A stretch of 64,000 nucleotides of DNA, taken from contig NC_084599.1 of the NCBI RefSeq assembly GCF_033807715.1, positions 3,906,625 through 3,970,624 on the forward strand, given 5' to 3'. Within the stretch, counting starts at the first letter, position 1, and every line of letters begins with the position of its first letter. Position numbers and translations under genes: made by a program. Under the pieces are notes generated by a model. The model had not been told where the DNA came from. It saw only the letters and a program-made list of their open reading frames with translations, and did not search any database. The DNA is from Cololabis saira. Lineage: Eukaryota > Chordata > Actinopteri > Beloniformes > Belonidae. Of the stretch, positions 21,080 through 36,000 are shown in pieces.

Positions 21080-24000
21080 CTGATGGAGAGAACAAACAAC
21101 CCAGCTGCAGTTATTATTGATCTGTCATTGATCATTGATGGACTCATGAATGAGTGATGTGTCAGTGTGAAGATGGATGAATGTGTGAATGAAATAAAAA
21201 CACACTTACACTTCCATGGACCTGGTGTCAGAAATCGTTGTCCAGCAGGCTCCACCCTGAAAGGAGGAGGAGGAGGGGGGTCAGACAAGCTCAGTCTCTC
21301 TCAGCAAACATGGACATTACATGGCTCTCACACACTGCTGAAGGAACAGTCCAACACTTGGACAGATGCACTTGAATGCAGCATCTCTGAAGTCTGTCCT
21401 GTGGTCGTCACCTTCCAGCACAGTTTCAACACATTCTTCTCATCTGGTTTCATCTCTGCTGAATCAGCAGCAGGAGGAGACCATGTCATGGATGAGTGAA
21501 GGTGCAGCTGTTATTGTGCTGTGATAGGCCTGAAAACCACCCTGCTGTGGTTCTGGGATGTTTACTGGGTCAAGAACGGCTCAGAGTTGTGAACTGCACC
21601 TATCAGCTCTGCTGCAGCACCAGATCAATCAATCAATCAATCAAATTTTATTTATATAGCACCTTTCATCCAGGTACATGAAATACAAAGTGCTTTGACA
21701 TTTTGACTGAAAAATAAGCGTAATAAACAAAAAAATAAAAACTGGGAGACCAAAAAAATAAAAACTGGGAGACCAATGCACACTGAAATAAAATATAGTT
21801 AATTAAAATGAAAAAATGATAAAAGTTCAAGGATTAAGGCTAAAAAATAATCAGTCCACAACAATAAAATATAATAATAAAAACATTACAAGAAATAGAT
21901 AAATAAATAAAACAAATACCTTTAAAAAAATGTTAAACAGAATAGAACTATAAAATGTGATGCTACATAAAAGCCAGACCAAAGAGATGAGTTTTTAGTC
22001 TACGTTTAAAAATGTCCACATTTCCAGCTCCTCTCAGATCCCCCAGCAGGCTGTTCCACAGTTTTGGAGCATATTAGTGGATAAAAGCAGCAAATGTTTT
22101 AGTTCTACTCTGTGGAACAGCTAAAAAGGAAGAGCCAGAGGATCTGAGATCCTTCCTGGTTCATAGAATAAAAACATCTCTGAAATATACTCTGGTGCAA
22201 GCCCATGTAGCACTTTATAGACTAATAAAATAACTTTAAAATCAACACGAAAACTAACAGGTAGCCAGTGTAAGGATTTTAAAATGGGCCTAATGTGTTT
22301 CTCTCCTTCTGGTCTGAGTCAGAACTTGATGGTATTCTTGGGTAGACCAGTAAGAAGAGCATTACAGTCGTCTATCCTGCTAGTTATAAAGGCATTAGTG
22401 CATTATTCTCTCCGTGTTGCTCAGAGAGAGAAACGGCCTCACCTTAGAAATATTTTTTAAATGATAAAATGCTGTTTTTGTGACACAGCGTACATGTGAT
22501 TTGAAATTAAAATCAGAGTCAAATATGACTCCTAGGGCCAAATCCACAAAAGGATTGCGCGGCTTTTGCGGCCGCTAAACCGGTGCAAATGAGACAAAAA
22601 GAGAACGTCTAATTCACAAAGCACCCGCAAAGGGCGAATTGCTCCACAAACTGCGCTGCCAAGCAAACAGTCTGCGCCGGTGCCATTTGCATGCATGCAA
22701 ATTAGGTAATATTCATTCATTCAGCGCAAAATTGCCCCCTTTCTATGCAAATAAGCCTCATTGCAAAAAGCGCCTAATTCACAAAGGCCAGCGCTATTTG
22801 CCACACGCAAAAATAGTGGAGCAAATACCGTCTGTGAGAAGCATGTATTAACTGCGCGCAAAATCACTCCTCACTCCCCCTGCAGCTCTTTTTCTCTCTC
22901 TCTTCAATATGATTCAAGCCTGTGTGATACTGAATGATATTAAGGGTGAAATCTACATTCAGACATGACTGTAGACAATCAGATCAAGTGGGGTTGTGGA
23001 CTTATCGGATTTAAAAATAAAAGTAACAGGACGGAGTTCAGGATTCATCCATACATAAGGGGCTGCTTTATTACAAACAATTCCACCATATAAACATATA
23101 AATCTAGAATGTGTGTGTTTAACAGCTTAATAATGTCATCACATATCACAACATATATCAGACTTATAATAAAATAGTGCTGATCGTGTCCCTGTGAAGC
23201 TCAGCGTCAGTCAGGACTCTCAGCCGCATAACGCGTAACCTACGCCGTATGCTCTGCGTCGATTTAACGCGGAACCATAAACCCGCCCTGAGCAGCTCTG
23301 AGGGGAGACGGGAGAGGAGGAGGGGGAGCAGCGGGTGAAGCGGGTCTGCCGGGCCCTTCGCACAGGGTGTGATTTCCAGTTAATGGCTGATCCTACCGTT
23401 AGTTTTTAAACTGTAAAAAGTGGGGGGGACAAAAACATGATTTTGAAAAGACGGGGGGACATGCCCCCACTGTTGCGCCGGGGCACTCACGGCGTTCTGC
23501 GCAGCAACGGCGTTCTGCTACTCACTCGCTTTATTTTACATTATTTATTTTTCTACTTTTACTGTGACCACAAAATAATGTCGTTTTCCTGTCCTCCACC
23601 TCATCCTCAACATCTCGATCTCAGATCTCAGTGAAATTCAGTGGCACTGTGGCTCGACTTTATTTTTTATTTCTGCAGTTTTCATTATGGACCAATCTGT
23701 GTGCTGAAATACGGAGAACACTGGAAACAGCTCCGCTCACTCAGACAAGTGCAAATTGCACTCAGCCGCAAAACTTTATGGGCGTGTTTGCTCTGGTATA
23801 TCATTAGAGCAAAATCTTTTGTGAATAGGACCTTAAAGCGGGGCAAATTGCGGGCGCTAATGCAGCGCAATTCACAGCGCTATTTGCGGGCGCAATCTGT
23901 TCTTTGTGGATTTACCCCCTAGATTTCTTGCCTCTTTGCTCGGGTTTACTCCATATATATTTAGTTTAGAGGCCAGTTTCTCTCTCTGGGCTTTTGAACC

Positions 24001-27000
24001 GACGATCAGTACTTCAGTCTTGTCCTGGTTTAGCTGTAAAAGATTCTGTGACATCCAGGAGCTGCAGCAGCTCCGTCTGCTCAAAGATCTCTGTTCAAAG
24101 CCAGAGAGCCACAAAGATGACGTCCACAACAACACCATGAAGAGTCCAGCACACTGAGGTCCTTCTGTCTTCCTACCTGAGAGTGTCCAGTCTCCAGCGG
24201 GGATCCTCCAGTCTAGACAGAAGCTTCCCTGCTGACTCTCCTGGATGGTTGTAGCTCAGGTCCAGCTCTCTCAGGTGGGAGGGGTTGGAGCTCAGAGCTG
24301 AGACCAGAGAAGCACAGCCTTGCTCTGAGATCAGACAGCCTGACAGCCTGCAGACACACAACACAACACACATGCAGAGACTCTGAGAGAACTGCTCTGA
24401 GACTAAAGCCGACTCTGTCCTCGTGTTCACCTGATGATGGCGCTGAAGGAAAAGTCAGAGGATCAGCACAAACACTGGAATTCACCCTGAATCAAACAAA
24501 TGTTGCTGAGACGTTTCAGCCTGAACTAAACTTGTGGATGAACATCAACATACAAAGAGTCCCACTGCTGCTGAGGCCGACAGCATCCAGATGTGGAGAC
24601 AGACGTGTGAAGAGCATCATGTGACCTGAACATGTGACATCACACTCAATGACTGACGTGTCTACCCTCAACACTTCAGTGAGTTTTACAACCAGATAAG
24701 TCAGCTGTGTTTAAAGATCACTAAAGATCACAAGATGAGCTTCATTTGAGCTGAATAAACATTTGACTTTCTGACTCTTTTCTCAACCAAACAGCGTTTC
24801 GTGTTTCCAGGGATGTTGTTTGGTCTGAAATGTTCTGAAGTCTCCAGAAACAATCTGCTGGTTTTTATTCATGGTCAGATGATCAGAAATGGATCAATGA
24901 CAGAATTTTGATCAGTCCAGCACCTTGAGGACATCCAGACACAGACTGAGTCGGGTTAGAAGAACAGACACTGCTGCTGCTGAGGTTGTCACCATTTGAC
25001 AGTTATTGGTGCTCCAGTTTGATCATTTTATGAAAACTAATTCAATATTAAATAGGAAACATTTCAAAGTGTGACATAAGACTACAATATTCTTGAGGTA
25101 TTCCAATCCGGTTTTAAATCTTTGCACAGCACCGAGTCAGCCCTTTTAAGAGTTTTTAATGATGTATTTTTAGCCACAGATTCCGGTGACTGTGCTATTC
25201 TTGTGCTTTTAGATTTAACTGCAGCTTTTGACACAGTGGACCATAAAGTTTTAATTTCTCGCTTGGAGCAGTGGGTGGGCATCAGGGGCATAGCACTGGA
25301 ATGGTTCAGGTCGTACTTGGCAGACCGAACCTTCTGTGTCAGCCTTGGCGACTCTGTGTCCTCCTCCACTCCTCTCTCTTGTGGGGTTCCGCAGGGCTCG
25401 GTCCTCGGCCCTCTCTTGTTCTCCCTGTATTTGCTCCCGCTTGGCTCCATACTTAGAAAGCATGGGATTTTTTATCATTTTTATGCAGATGACAGTCAGA
25501 TTTATGTCCCTCTTAAGAAGAAAGACAATTACTCAATTACTGCCCTAGTTAGGTGTCTTGATGACATAAAGGCCTGGATGTCTCTGAACTTTTTAAACTT
25601 CAATGAAAAAAAGACTGAAGTGATGGTTTTTGGTGGCACCGCTGGAACATCCCTTCCAGATCTGGGCCCCTTGGCCCAGCATGTAAAGCCAACCATCACT
25701 AACCTACGGGTCAAAGTGGATGCAGCTCTAAAGCTTGATAGCCAGATCAGGGCGGTTGTCAAATCTAGTTTTTATCATTTGCGGCAGCTGGCTAAAATAA
25801 AGCCAATTCTTTCAAGACAGCAGCTTGAGATAGTAATACATGCCTTTGTCACCACTAGGCTGGACTACTGCAACGCCCTTTATTTGGGGGTTAGTGCTTC
25901 CTCCATCTCCCGTCTCCAGATTGGTCCAAAATGCTGCAGCACGCCTTTTAACTGGCACTCCAGAATGTTGCCCTCAAATGGCTGATTAATTACCTAGACA
26001 ATAGACAACAGTTTGTTTTCTCTAATGGTATATCATCTACCAAATCAAAAATTATTTTTGGGGTTCCACAAGGATCAATCTTGGGTCCTTTATTATTTTT
26101 AATTTACATTAATGACATGCCTATGTCTTGCAATAATCTTTTTCCTTTATTATTTGCTGATGACACTTGTTTAACAGCTGTTCATGATGACTTCAAGTCC
26201 CTTATTGCATTGGTAAATAATGAATTACAAACTGTTTCTAACTGGTTCCAGATTAATAAATTAACTCTCAATATAAAAAAATGTAACTTCATGATCTTCT
26301 GCAACAAAAACAAACCTCATACAAAAGAAGAAACCAAAATATTAATTAACGGAACTGAAATCCAACAGGTACCTCACACCACATTTTTGGGTGTTGTTCT
26401 GGATGAAGGCCTTAACTGGAAAAACCATATTGATCAAGTATGCAAAAGATCTATGAAGATGCTTGGTATACTGAGGAAAGTCTGTCCCCTGATCCATCGC
26501 TCCGCTCACTTAACTTTGTATTATAGTTTTCTGTTTCCGTATATGAATTACTGTAATATTGTCTGGTCTGCAACTTATCCATCCTCCCTTAACAAACTAC
26601 TGATAATCCAGAAGAGATTCCTGAGATCAATCTCTAGATCCAATAGACATAATCCATCCGCACCTCTGTTCAAAAAATACTCTATATTACCCATTCATAA
26701 ACTCAATGTTTTTCACTCATGTTTATTTGTGCACAAGTTTATCAACAATAAGCAAGATCTTCCGGACACCTTTCATAATTTCTTTAGTTTTTCATCTGAC
26801 TTGCATTCATACTCAACTAGACACAGTGTCAATCTACATTTACCCTTCTGTCGAACATCTTTTCATCAGTTTAATATTTCATTTAGAAGTTCTAAACTCT
26901 GGAACAATTTAGATATGTCTCTGAGGTCCACATTGTCATTTATATCCTTCAAACAATTGCTGAAAAAACATCTCATGTCCTAATTTTTCAATGTATTCTC

Positions 27001-30000
27001 TATTATGTATCCTTGTTTTCTTTTCATGTTTATAATGAGAGTTTTCCTATGTTTGTACATTTAATTTTCTGTTTACAGTAGATGACGGGGGTGGAACTCT
27101 GTACAAGCCCTCTGGGCTTCGTTCCCTCCTTGCACTATTTAAAAAAAAAATTGTGCTAAATAAATAAATACAAATACAAATACAAATACTCGCAAATATG
27201 AGCACATTTCCCCCATTTTAGCTTCCCTCCACTGGCTGCCCATACAGTCTCGGATTCATTTTAAAATGATTTGATTTGCTTTTAAATCCTTGAATGGTCT
27301 TGCCCCGCCGTACCTCTCTGAGCTCCTACACCCTTACTCACCCAGTCGCTCTCTCAGGTCAGCTGATAAGCTGGTCCTGAGAGCCTAAAACTAAGAGAAA
27401 GCTCAGAGGGGACCGCGCCTTCGCTGTTGCAGCTCCAAAACTTTGGAACAACCTGCCTCAGCAAATCAAACAGGCCTCCTCTCTGTCTGTTTTTAAATCT
27501 CTTCTTAAAACCCACCTTTTCTCCTTGGCTTTTAACACTTAGCAAGACAGTTGGGTTTATTTTATCCTTTTATTATTATTTTATTCTTTTATCTTCTATT
27601 TTATCCTTTTTATTCACTTAACTTATCATGATTATTTTAGCTATGTGCCCTGTGCTTTATGGTGTGTTGTCTTCCATTTGCCTGTCCAGCACTTTGGACC
27701 ATGTTGGTGTTTTTAAAGTGCTTTATAAATAAAGTTGACTTGACTTGACTTGACTTGACATAAATGTCTTATTTGAGAACTTTAATTGATAAAGAAGAAA
27801 TCAGATTAGAGAGGGGAGCTTAAAGAGTGTTCACATGTGGAAAAACTTGTTGATACTCTTCAATTAAAGGAAGAAAAAAACTGAAATAACCTGAAACTGA
27901 CTAAACTACAAACAGACATTTATGTGGACTTGGTGGAGCCCTTCTCCTCAATCATCATCCTCACACAGTTTTGACCGACTGTCTGTAGCGCTTCAACCCA
28001 ATCTGGACCCAGTTACAGTTAAAACTCCCATCAACAATCCTTCAATATCAACCACAGTTGTAACGGTCAACAGTTGAGGACTTGGTGGATTCTGACCTGA
28101 GAGACCCCAGGTGACAGTGTGGACTCTCCAGTCCAGGACACAGCTTCTTCAGTCCTGAATCCTGCAGGTCGCTGTTACTCAGGTCCAGTTCTGTCAGACT
28201 GGAGGACTGAGAGCTGAGAACTGAGGACAGATCTGCACAGATGTCCTCTGAGAGGTTACAACCACTCAACCTGCAGAGGAAATAAAAGAGAGATCATGAG
28301 GTTATTTAGGAAAGTTTATTTGTTTAACATTTCATGAACAATACAACTCAAACTCGGCAGGTGGTTTTTCTGTTGCCTCCATGTAGAAGTAACTTAAAAC
28401 AGAAGACAATGAATCCCAGAGCGATGGTGGCGAGGAATGAATTACCAGACATTTGGATTGGAGATAATAATATGATAAGCTTTAAGAAGAAGCTCAAGTA
28501 ATTTCTGTTTACTCAGAGAGAATAAAATACACCGTTGAGAAGTGAGTTATTGATTATCCATCCAATTCCATCCATCCATCGTCCGCCGCTTATCCATTCC
28601 CAGGTCGCGGGGGCAGGTCTCAACAGAGATGCCCAGACTTCCTTCACCCCAGACACTTCCTCCAACTCTTCCTCCATCTCTTCCTCCAGCTCTTCCTCCA
28701 CCTCTTCCTCCAGCTCTTCATCCATCTCTTCCTCCATCTCTTCCTTCACCTCTTCCTCCAGCTCTTCATCCATCTCTTCCTCCAGCTCTTCTGACGGGAG
28801 TCCGAGACGTTCCCAGGCCAGCCAAGAGACATAGTCTCTCCAGCGTGTCCTGGGTCTTCCCCGGGGTCTCCTCCCGGTGGGACATGCCTGGAACTCCTCC
28901 CTAGGGAGGGGGGACATGCCTGGAACGCCTCCCTAGGGAGGAGGGACATGCCTGGAACACCTCCCTAGGGAGGAGGGACATGCCTGGAACTCCTCCCTAG
29001 GGAGGAGGGACATGCCTGGAACACCTCCCTAGGGTGACGTCCAGGAGGATCCGGTACAGATGTCCAAGCCACCTAAGCTGACTCCTCTCAATGTGAGGGA
29101 GCAGCGGCTCGACTCCGAGCTCCTCCCGGGTGACCGAACTCCTCACCCTATCTCTAAGGGAGCGTCCAGCCACCCTGCGGAGGAAACTCATCTCGGCCGC
29201 TTGTATCCGCAATCTTGTCCTTTCGGTCATTACCCAAAGTTCATGACCATAGGTGAGGATAGGTTAGGCTTCTTCACCACGACGGTCCGGTACATCGACC
29301 GCCTAACTGCGGACGCTGTACCGATCCGTCTGTCACTCTCCCGCTCCATCGTTCCCTCACTCGTGAACAAGACCCCGAGATACTTGAACTCCTCCACCTG
29401 AGGCAGGACTTCACCACCCACCCGGAGAAGGCATGCCACCCTTTCCCGGTGGAGAACCATGGCCTCGGTTTTGGAGGTGCTGATTCTCATCCCTGCCGCG
29501 TCGTACTCGGCCTCAAAACTGCCCCAGCATATGCCGAAGGTCCCGGTCCAATGAAGCAAACAGGACAACGTCATCCGCAAACAGCACAGACAAAATCCTG
29601 TGGTTCCCAAACCGGATCCCCTCCGGCCCCTGGCTATGCTTAGAAATCCTGTCCATAAAAATTATGAACAGGACCGGTGACAAAGGGCAGCCCTGCCGGA
29701 GTCCAACATGCACCGGGAACAAGTCTGATCTACTGCCGGCAATGCGAACCAGACTCCTGCTTCGATCATACAGAGACCGGACAGCCCTTAATAGAGGACC
29801 CCGGACTCCAAACTCACTGACCCCCCACAGAATGGCACGAGGGACACGGTCAAATGCCTTCTCCAGATTCACAAAACACATGTAGACTGGTTGGGCTAAA
29901 TTCCCATGAACCCTCAAGCACCCTGCGGAGGGTATAGAGCTGGTCCAGTGTTCCACGACCGGGACGAAAACCGCATTGTTCCTCCTGAATCCGAGGTTCA

Positions 30001-33000
30001 ACTATCGGCCGTAATCTCCTCTCCAGTACCCTGCCGTAGACTTTCCCGGGGAGGCTGAGAAGTGTGATCCCCCTATAGTTGGAACACACTCTCACCCACA
30101 CTCTCTGCTTCCTCAGTGGAAGGCATATCAGTCGGGTTGAGGAGATCCTCGAAGTATTCCTTCCACCTTCCGACGATGTCCCCAGTCGAGGTCAACAGCT
30201 CCCCACCGGCACCGTAATGGATGCCGGCAGAGTACTGCTACCCTCCCTTCTGAGGTGCCGAACGGTCCACCAAAATTTTCCTCGAGGCAGACCAAAAGTC
30301 TACCTCCATGGCCTCACCGAACTCCTCCCAGACTCAAGTTTTTGCCTCCAGGACTGCCCGAGCCACGGCCTGCTTGGCCTGCCGGTACCTATCTACTGCG
30401 TCAGGAGTCCCACAGGCTAACATAGCCCGGTAGGACTCCATCTTCAGTCTGGCGACATCCTTTACTTCCGGTGTCCACCACCGGGTTCTAGGATTGCTGC
30501 CATGACAGGCACCGAAGACCTTGCGTCCACAACTTCGAGCCGCCGCGTAGACAATGGAGGCAGAGAACATGGTCCACTCGGACTCAATGTCCCCCGCCTC
30601 CCCCGGGATCTGAGAGAAGCTCTCTCGGAGGTGAGAGTTGAAGATGTCCCTGACAGAGGGCTCGGCCAGACGTTCCCAACAGACCCTCACAATCCGCTTG
30701 GGTCTGCCCTGTCTGTCCAACCTCCTCCTCCGCCAGCGCATCCAACTCACCACCAGGTGGTGATCAGTTGACAGCTCAGCCCCTCTCTTCACCCGAGTGT
30801 CCAAGACATGCGGCCGAAGGTCAGATGAAACGACAACAAAGTCGATCATTGACCTCCGGCCTAGGGTGTCCTGGTGCCACGTGCACTGATGGACACCCTT
30901 ATGCTTGAACATGATGTTCGTTATGGACAAACTGTGACCCGCACAGAAGTCCAACAACAAAGCACCGTTCGGGTTCAGATTGGGGAGGCTGTTCTTCCCA
31001 ATCACGCCTCTCCAGGTATCACTGTCATTGCCCACGTGAGCGTTGAAGTCCCCCAGTAGAACAATGGAGTCTCCAGTTGGAGCACTATCCAGTATTCCTC
31101 CCAGGGACCCCAAGAAGGCCGGGTACTCCGCACTGCCGTTTGGCCCGTAGGCACAAACAACAGTGAGAGACCTTTTCCCGACCCGAAGGCGCAGGGAAGC
31201 GACCCTCTCGTTCACCGGGGTGAACTCCAACACATTGCGGCTGAGCTGGGGGGCTATAACCAAGCCCACACCAGCCTGCAGCCTCTCACCCTGGGCAACT
31301 CCAGAGTAGTGGAGGGTCCAGCCCCTTTCAAGGAGCTGGGCTCCAGAGCCCAAGCTGTGTGTGGAGGTGAGCCCGACTATCTCTAGCCGGTATCTCTCAA
31401 CCTCACGCACAAGCTCCGGCTCCTTCCCCCCCAGCGTGGTGACATTCCATGTCCCTACTGCGAGGGTTCTGGTCCAGGGATTCGGTCGTCGAGGCACCCC
31501 GCCACGACTGCTACCCAGCCCACATGGCACCAACTTATCACGGTCCTTCCTGCGGGTGGTGGGCCTACGGGAAGGCGGGCCCACGTCGCCATTTCGGGCT
31601 GAGCCCGGCCAGGTCCCACGGGCAAAGTACCGGCCACTAGGTGCTTGCCTTCAAGCCCCAACCCCAGGCCTGGCTCCAGGGAGGGGCCCCGGTGACGCCG
31701 ATCCGGGAGACGTAACGGTCCTTGGTGTTTTATTTACCATAATAAGCTTGTGAGTTACTGATTAGTTTTTTCTTAATATCTTGTTTGAGAGTGTGATGAG
31801 AAAATGTAATTCCTGAGTTTAAACAGAGGGAATGTAGAGTCATAATGCCATTGTGCTGTTATAATGTTGTTATTTTTGTACTTTGAGCAGGTGTCCTAGT
31901 GTCTGTTGTCTCTGAGTGGTGAGCATTATGTTCATGTATTTTAATTCATGATAATGTTGTAGTTAAGCTGATGATTCTGATGACACCCTAGAGAAACTGC
32001 TGTGAAAGGTCAGCAGCACGGGGATCTAACAAAACAACCAAACAAACAGTTGTAACGGTACACAGTTGACCACTTGGTGGATTCTGACCTGAGAGACTCC
32101 AGGTGACAGTGTGGACTTTCCAGTCCAGGACACAGCTTCTTCAGTCCTGAATCCTGCAGGTGGTTGTTACTCAGGTCCAGTTCTGTCAGACTGGAGGACT
32201 GAGAGCTGAGAACTGAGGACAGATCTGCACAGATGTCCTCTGAGAGGTTACAGTCTCTCAACCTGCAGAGGAGATTCAAGAGAGATCATGAGGAAAGTTT
32301 ATTTGTTTAACATTTCATGAACAAGACAACTCAAGGGCTTTACATAAAAACATTTTTTAAAAATGCATTAAAAAGTAAAAGCATTTAATAGCAGAAATTA
32401 AAGACAGACAAGTTAAAAAGAATAAAACAAATGAGATGCAAGAAATAAAGGTAGCAGTGAATTACAGGAGATTACTGAAATGCAGCGGGAAATAAAAATG
32501 TTTTCAACTTGACTTAAGGGTATAGTTTCAGCGGCCCTGATGCATTCTGGGAGTTTGTTCCACAGCATGGACCAGGAAGTCAGAGATGTATTTTGGTCCG
32601 AGACCATTCAGAGATCTAAGACCTGGAGTTATGTGGTCCACTTTCTTTTTTTTTTGTAATTTACTTTTTATTCATTTTTCTTTTGAAACAAAACAACATA
32701 CATGTGCCAACTGGGCACAACACATATAACATGGGGGAGATCTGGGTGTTAATAAGACATCAGAATCAGCATAAATACAGTATACACACATAGACACATG
32801 TACCCACACCCTTACTTATCTTGACAGCTCAGTCAGTTTCCACAACTTACTCGCATATAGACACATATTCACATAGATACACACCATACCCACTACTACT
32901 TGAACACGTGTCTGTATATAACACATCTTTGTTTTTGCATGGGCACCAACATCCAAACTTAAAAAACATAAAAACAAAAACAAACAAACTTCTAAGTTTG

Positions 33001-36000
33001 GAAGATATGACCTTACTAATGGTTTGCCGATTATACAAAATCAGGTCTTAAACTTGACACATAAGAGAGCCACTTTGACCAATTTCCTTCAAAAATCTCA
33101 ATTTGTTGTCTCAGCCTAAATGTGATCCTCTCCATCACGTATATATTATATATTATATCAATCCATTCATTTATTGTTGGTTTGTCCTTCTTAAGCCATT
33201 TCCTGGTCAGGGCCTTTTTGCATCCCACTAATAAAACTCCTAACAGGTATTTATCCTGCTTTGTGTATTTTAGTACATTCAGATCACCAAGATACATGAT
33301 TTTAAAGTTTAGGTACATTTTCTTTTTAAAAACAGCTTCCAGGACCCCGTGGACATCTCTCCAAAATGGAGCCACAGAGGGACAACCCCAAAAAATATGA
33401 TAGTGGTTTGCTAACGTGTTTCCACATGACCTCCAGCAGGCAGTCTGATTTGAATAGTTAGTCTTTTGCGCCGGAGTGGTAAAGAATCGTGTCGCATTCT
33501 TCCAGCTGAATTCCCTCCAGGTGGGGGAGCTTGTCACTGTCCATTGCTGTTTGCAGATCCTGTCCCACTCTTCCTGTGATACTGTGAGGCCTCCCTCTGT
33601 TTCCCATCTTTCCTTAATGTACAGGGTATGGTCACTTTTTAGATTTTGGAGAGCCAAATATAGTTTAGATATTATTTTTTGGAAGGTAGCATTCTCATAA
33701 GCCCTTTGAAAAATGTTCAGAATTTCTTCCCCCCCTGAGGTAACATCCGTTAGGAATTTTTTGTTCACAAAGTCTCTGATTTGTAAATACCTGAAGTGAT
33801 CTTGATTTTGTAGGCCAAATTTATCCTTGAGGTCCTGGAAGCTTCGAACTGTATCCTTTTTTAAGAGTGTGCAGTATGCTGTGAGCCCATTCCCCATCCA
33901 ACCTTTAAACCTTGTATCATACTTATTAGGTATAAAATCTGGATCATAGGCAAACCATTTAAACATTTCAGTCTTTTTTCTCAGTTGATACCTTTTAACT
34001 ATTTCATTCCATGTTTTTAGCGAGCCAGTTATCCAAGGATTATTAGGGTCCGAAAGGTGATTGGTTGATGAGGGGTCACCAACCAAAGTATTAACTGGTA
34101 ATCCCTTCCCCATAGACATTTCAATCTCTTTCCATCTCGAATTATAATTTGGTATACACCATCCAACTAGTGGTCGAATTTGAGCTGCTTTATAGTAATT
34201 TCTCAGACAGGGGAGAGCCAAACCACCTTTTTCCTTTGATAATTGTAGAGTTTTGTATTTTATTCTTGGCTTTTTCCCCGCCCATATAAATCTTGAGAGA
34301 ATTTTATCCCACTCCGAGAAATACTGTTCCGGTTTTTCAATTGGTACTGAGTGGAATAAATATAAAAGTCTGGGTAAGATGTTCATTTTTACTGATTCTA
34401 TACGAGAACTAATATTTAGGTAAGGGATTAGGCTCCATCTGTTTATGTCGGCTATAATTTCTTTTTTGAGCGGGCCATAATTAATTTCTTCCAGTGTAGA
34501 TATGTCTATGGGTAGAAGGATTCCCAGGTATTTTACAGAATTTTTATCCCAATTCAGATGGTATCTGGAGCGGAGTGATCGAGGAGGATCATAGTGAACA
34601 CTAAGGACCTGAGTTTTCTTTTTGTTTAATTTATATCCTGAGTATGATCCATATTCATCTAATACAGACATCAACACTGGTAAAGATTCTGTTGGGTTTG
34701 AAAGGCTAACGAGCACATCATCCGCAAACAGGGCCAGCTTCTGTTCACCTGCCGGCATTTTTATACCTGTGATCTCTCTATTCTGTCTAATCCATTGTGC
34801 CAAAGGCTCTATAAAGATTGCAAATAGAAGTGGACTTATGGGACAGCCCTGTCTTGTGGATCTCTCCAGCAGAAAGGAGTCTGTGAGGTCCCCGTTGATT
34901 TTCAATCTAGCTGATGGTTTATTATATAGGGCTTCTAGTGTCTTAATAATTACTTGGTTAAAACCAAATTTCTCCATAGCTCTGAATAAAAATTTCCATC
35001 TCACCGAATCGAAAGCTTTTTGCGCGTCCAGACTAATTAACATAGCCTGTATTTTATTTTGATTTATATATCTGATAATATGTAGTGATCTTCTGATGTT
35101 ATCGTGTGTTTGCCGTGATAGGACAAATCCTGTTTGATCCATATTGATTATTTTGGGTAGAATTTTCTCAAGCCTTTTTGCGATAATTGAAGTAAACAAT
35201 TTATAGTCCAGATTAAGCACACTAATTGGCCTGTAATTTGCGCAGTCTAATTTATCCTTATCTCCCTTAGGGATAACCGATATAATCGCTTCTTTCCATG
35301 AAGCTGGGGTTTCTCCTTTAGTCAGAACCCAGTTGAATGTATTTAATAAAATAGGTGTCAAAACCTCCCTTAGACTCTTGTACCACTCCGAGCTGAAACC
35401 ATCTGCGCCTGGAGATTTATTAGCTTTCAGTCTGGCTATAGATGAGTGAATTTCTTCTTTCGTTATTTGTGAGGCTAGTGCTTTGTTTTCTGCTTCTGTA
35501 AGTTTTGGTAAATTTAAAGATTTAAACAGTGTCTCCATTTTCTGGTCAGTATTGACTTGAGGCTGCGAGTATAGTTTTTCATAGTATTTTTTAAAACAGT
35601 CTTTAATTTCCTTAGTCTGGTGGTGAATTTGTTTGGTTGCAGGGTCTCTTATCTTGTATATTGTGTTATCTGCCTGTTGTCTTCTTAGTTTGTATGCTAA
35701 TAATTTTGAATATTTGCTTCCCCCTTCATAGTATTTTTGTTTAGTGTATAATAGTTTCTTTTGAATTTCTTGAGTATATAACTCTTCAATTTGGTTTCTT
35801 TTCCTTTTTATTTCTATCTTAACTTTTGGGTCTATCGATTCCTTGTGTTCAGATTCTAGGTTTTTAAGTTCAGCTTGGAGGGTCTTGAGTTTTTCTTCTC
35901 TTTGTCTCTTGAGAAAGGATGTCGCTGCAATCACCTTCCCTCTCATTACTGCTTTGCAGGCATCCCAGAGCACAGGTGGAGACACCTCTCCATTATAATT

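Larger units (their letters stand above)
28557..31749 (-). mobile_element. RTE-like LINE, near full length, dead
   Basis: About 3.2 kb, minus strand. Flanking 15-bp target duplications GTGAGTTATTGATTA (28542-28556) and GTGAGTTACTGATTA (31750-31764) differ by one base. The 3' end is a (TCCA)n tail near 28557. Order along the element: endonuclease ORF 30334-31584, RT segments to about 29230, the C-terminal segment [20 protein letters not shown], a 33-bp minisatellite, then [20 protein letters not shown] and the Glu-rich expansion. Frame changes near 30334, 29890, 29520 and 29230 make it inactive. It sits in an intron of the NLRC3-like gene at a site whose empty form exists at 44212. Confidence 0.8.

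Noticed and set aside
31361..31753. Plus-strand ORFs opposite the RTE-like endonuclease
   Set aside because: Antisense frames without domains. The minus strand has the clear endonuclease motifs.
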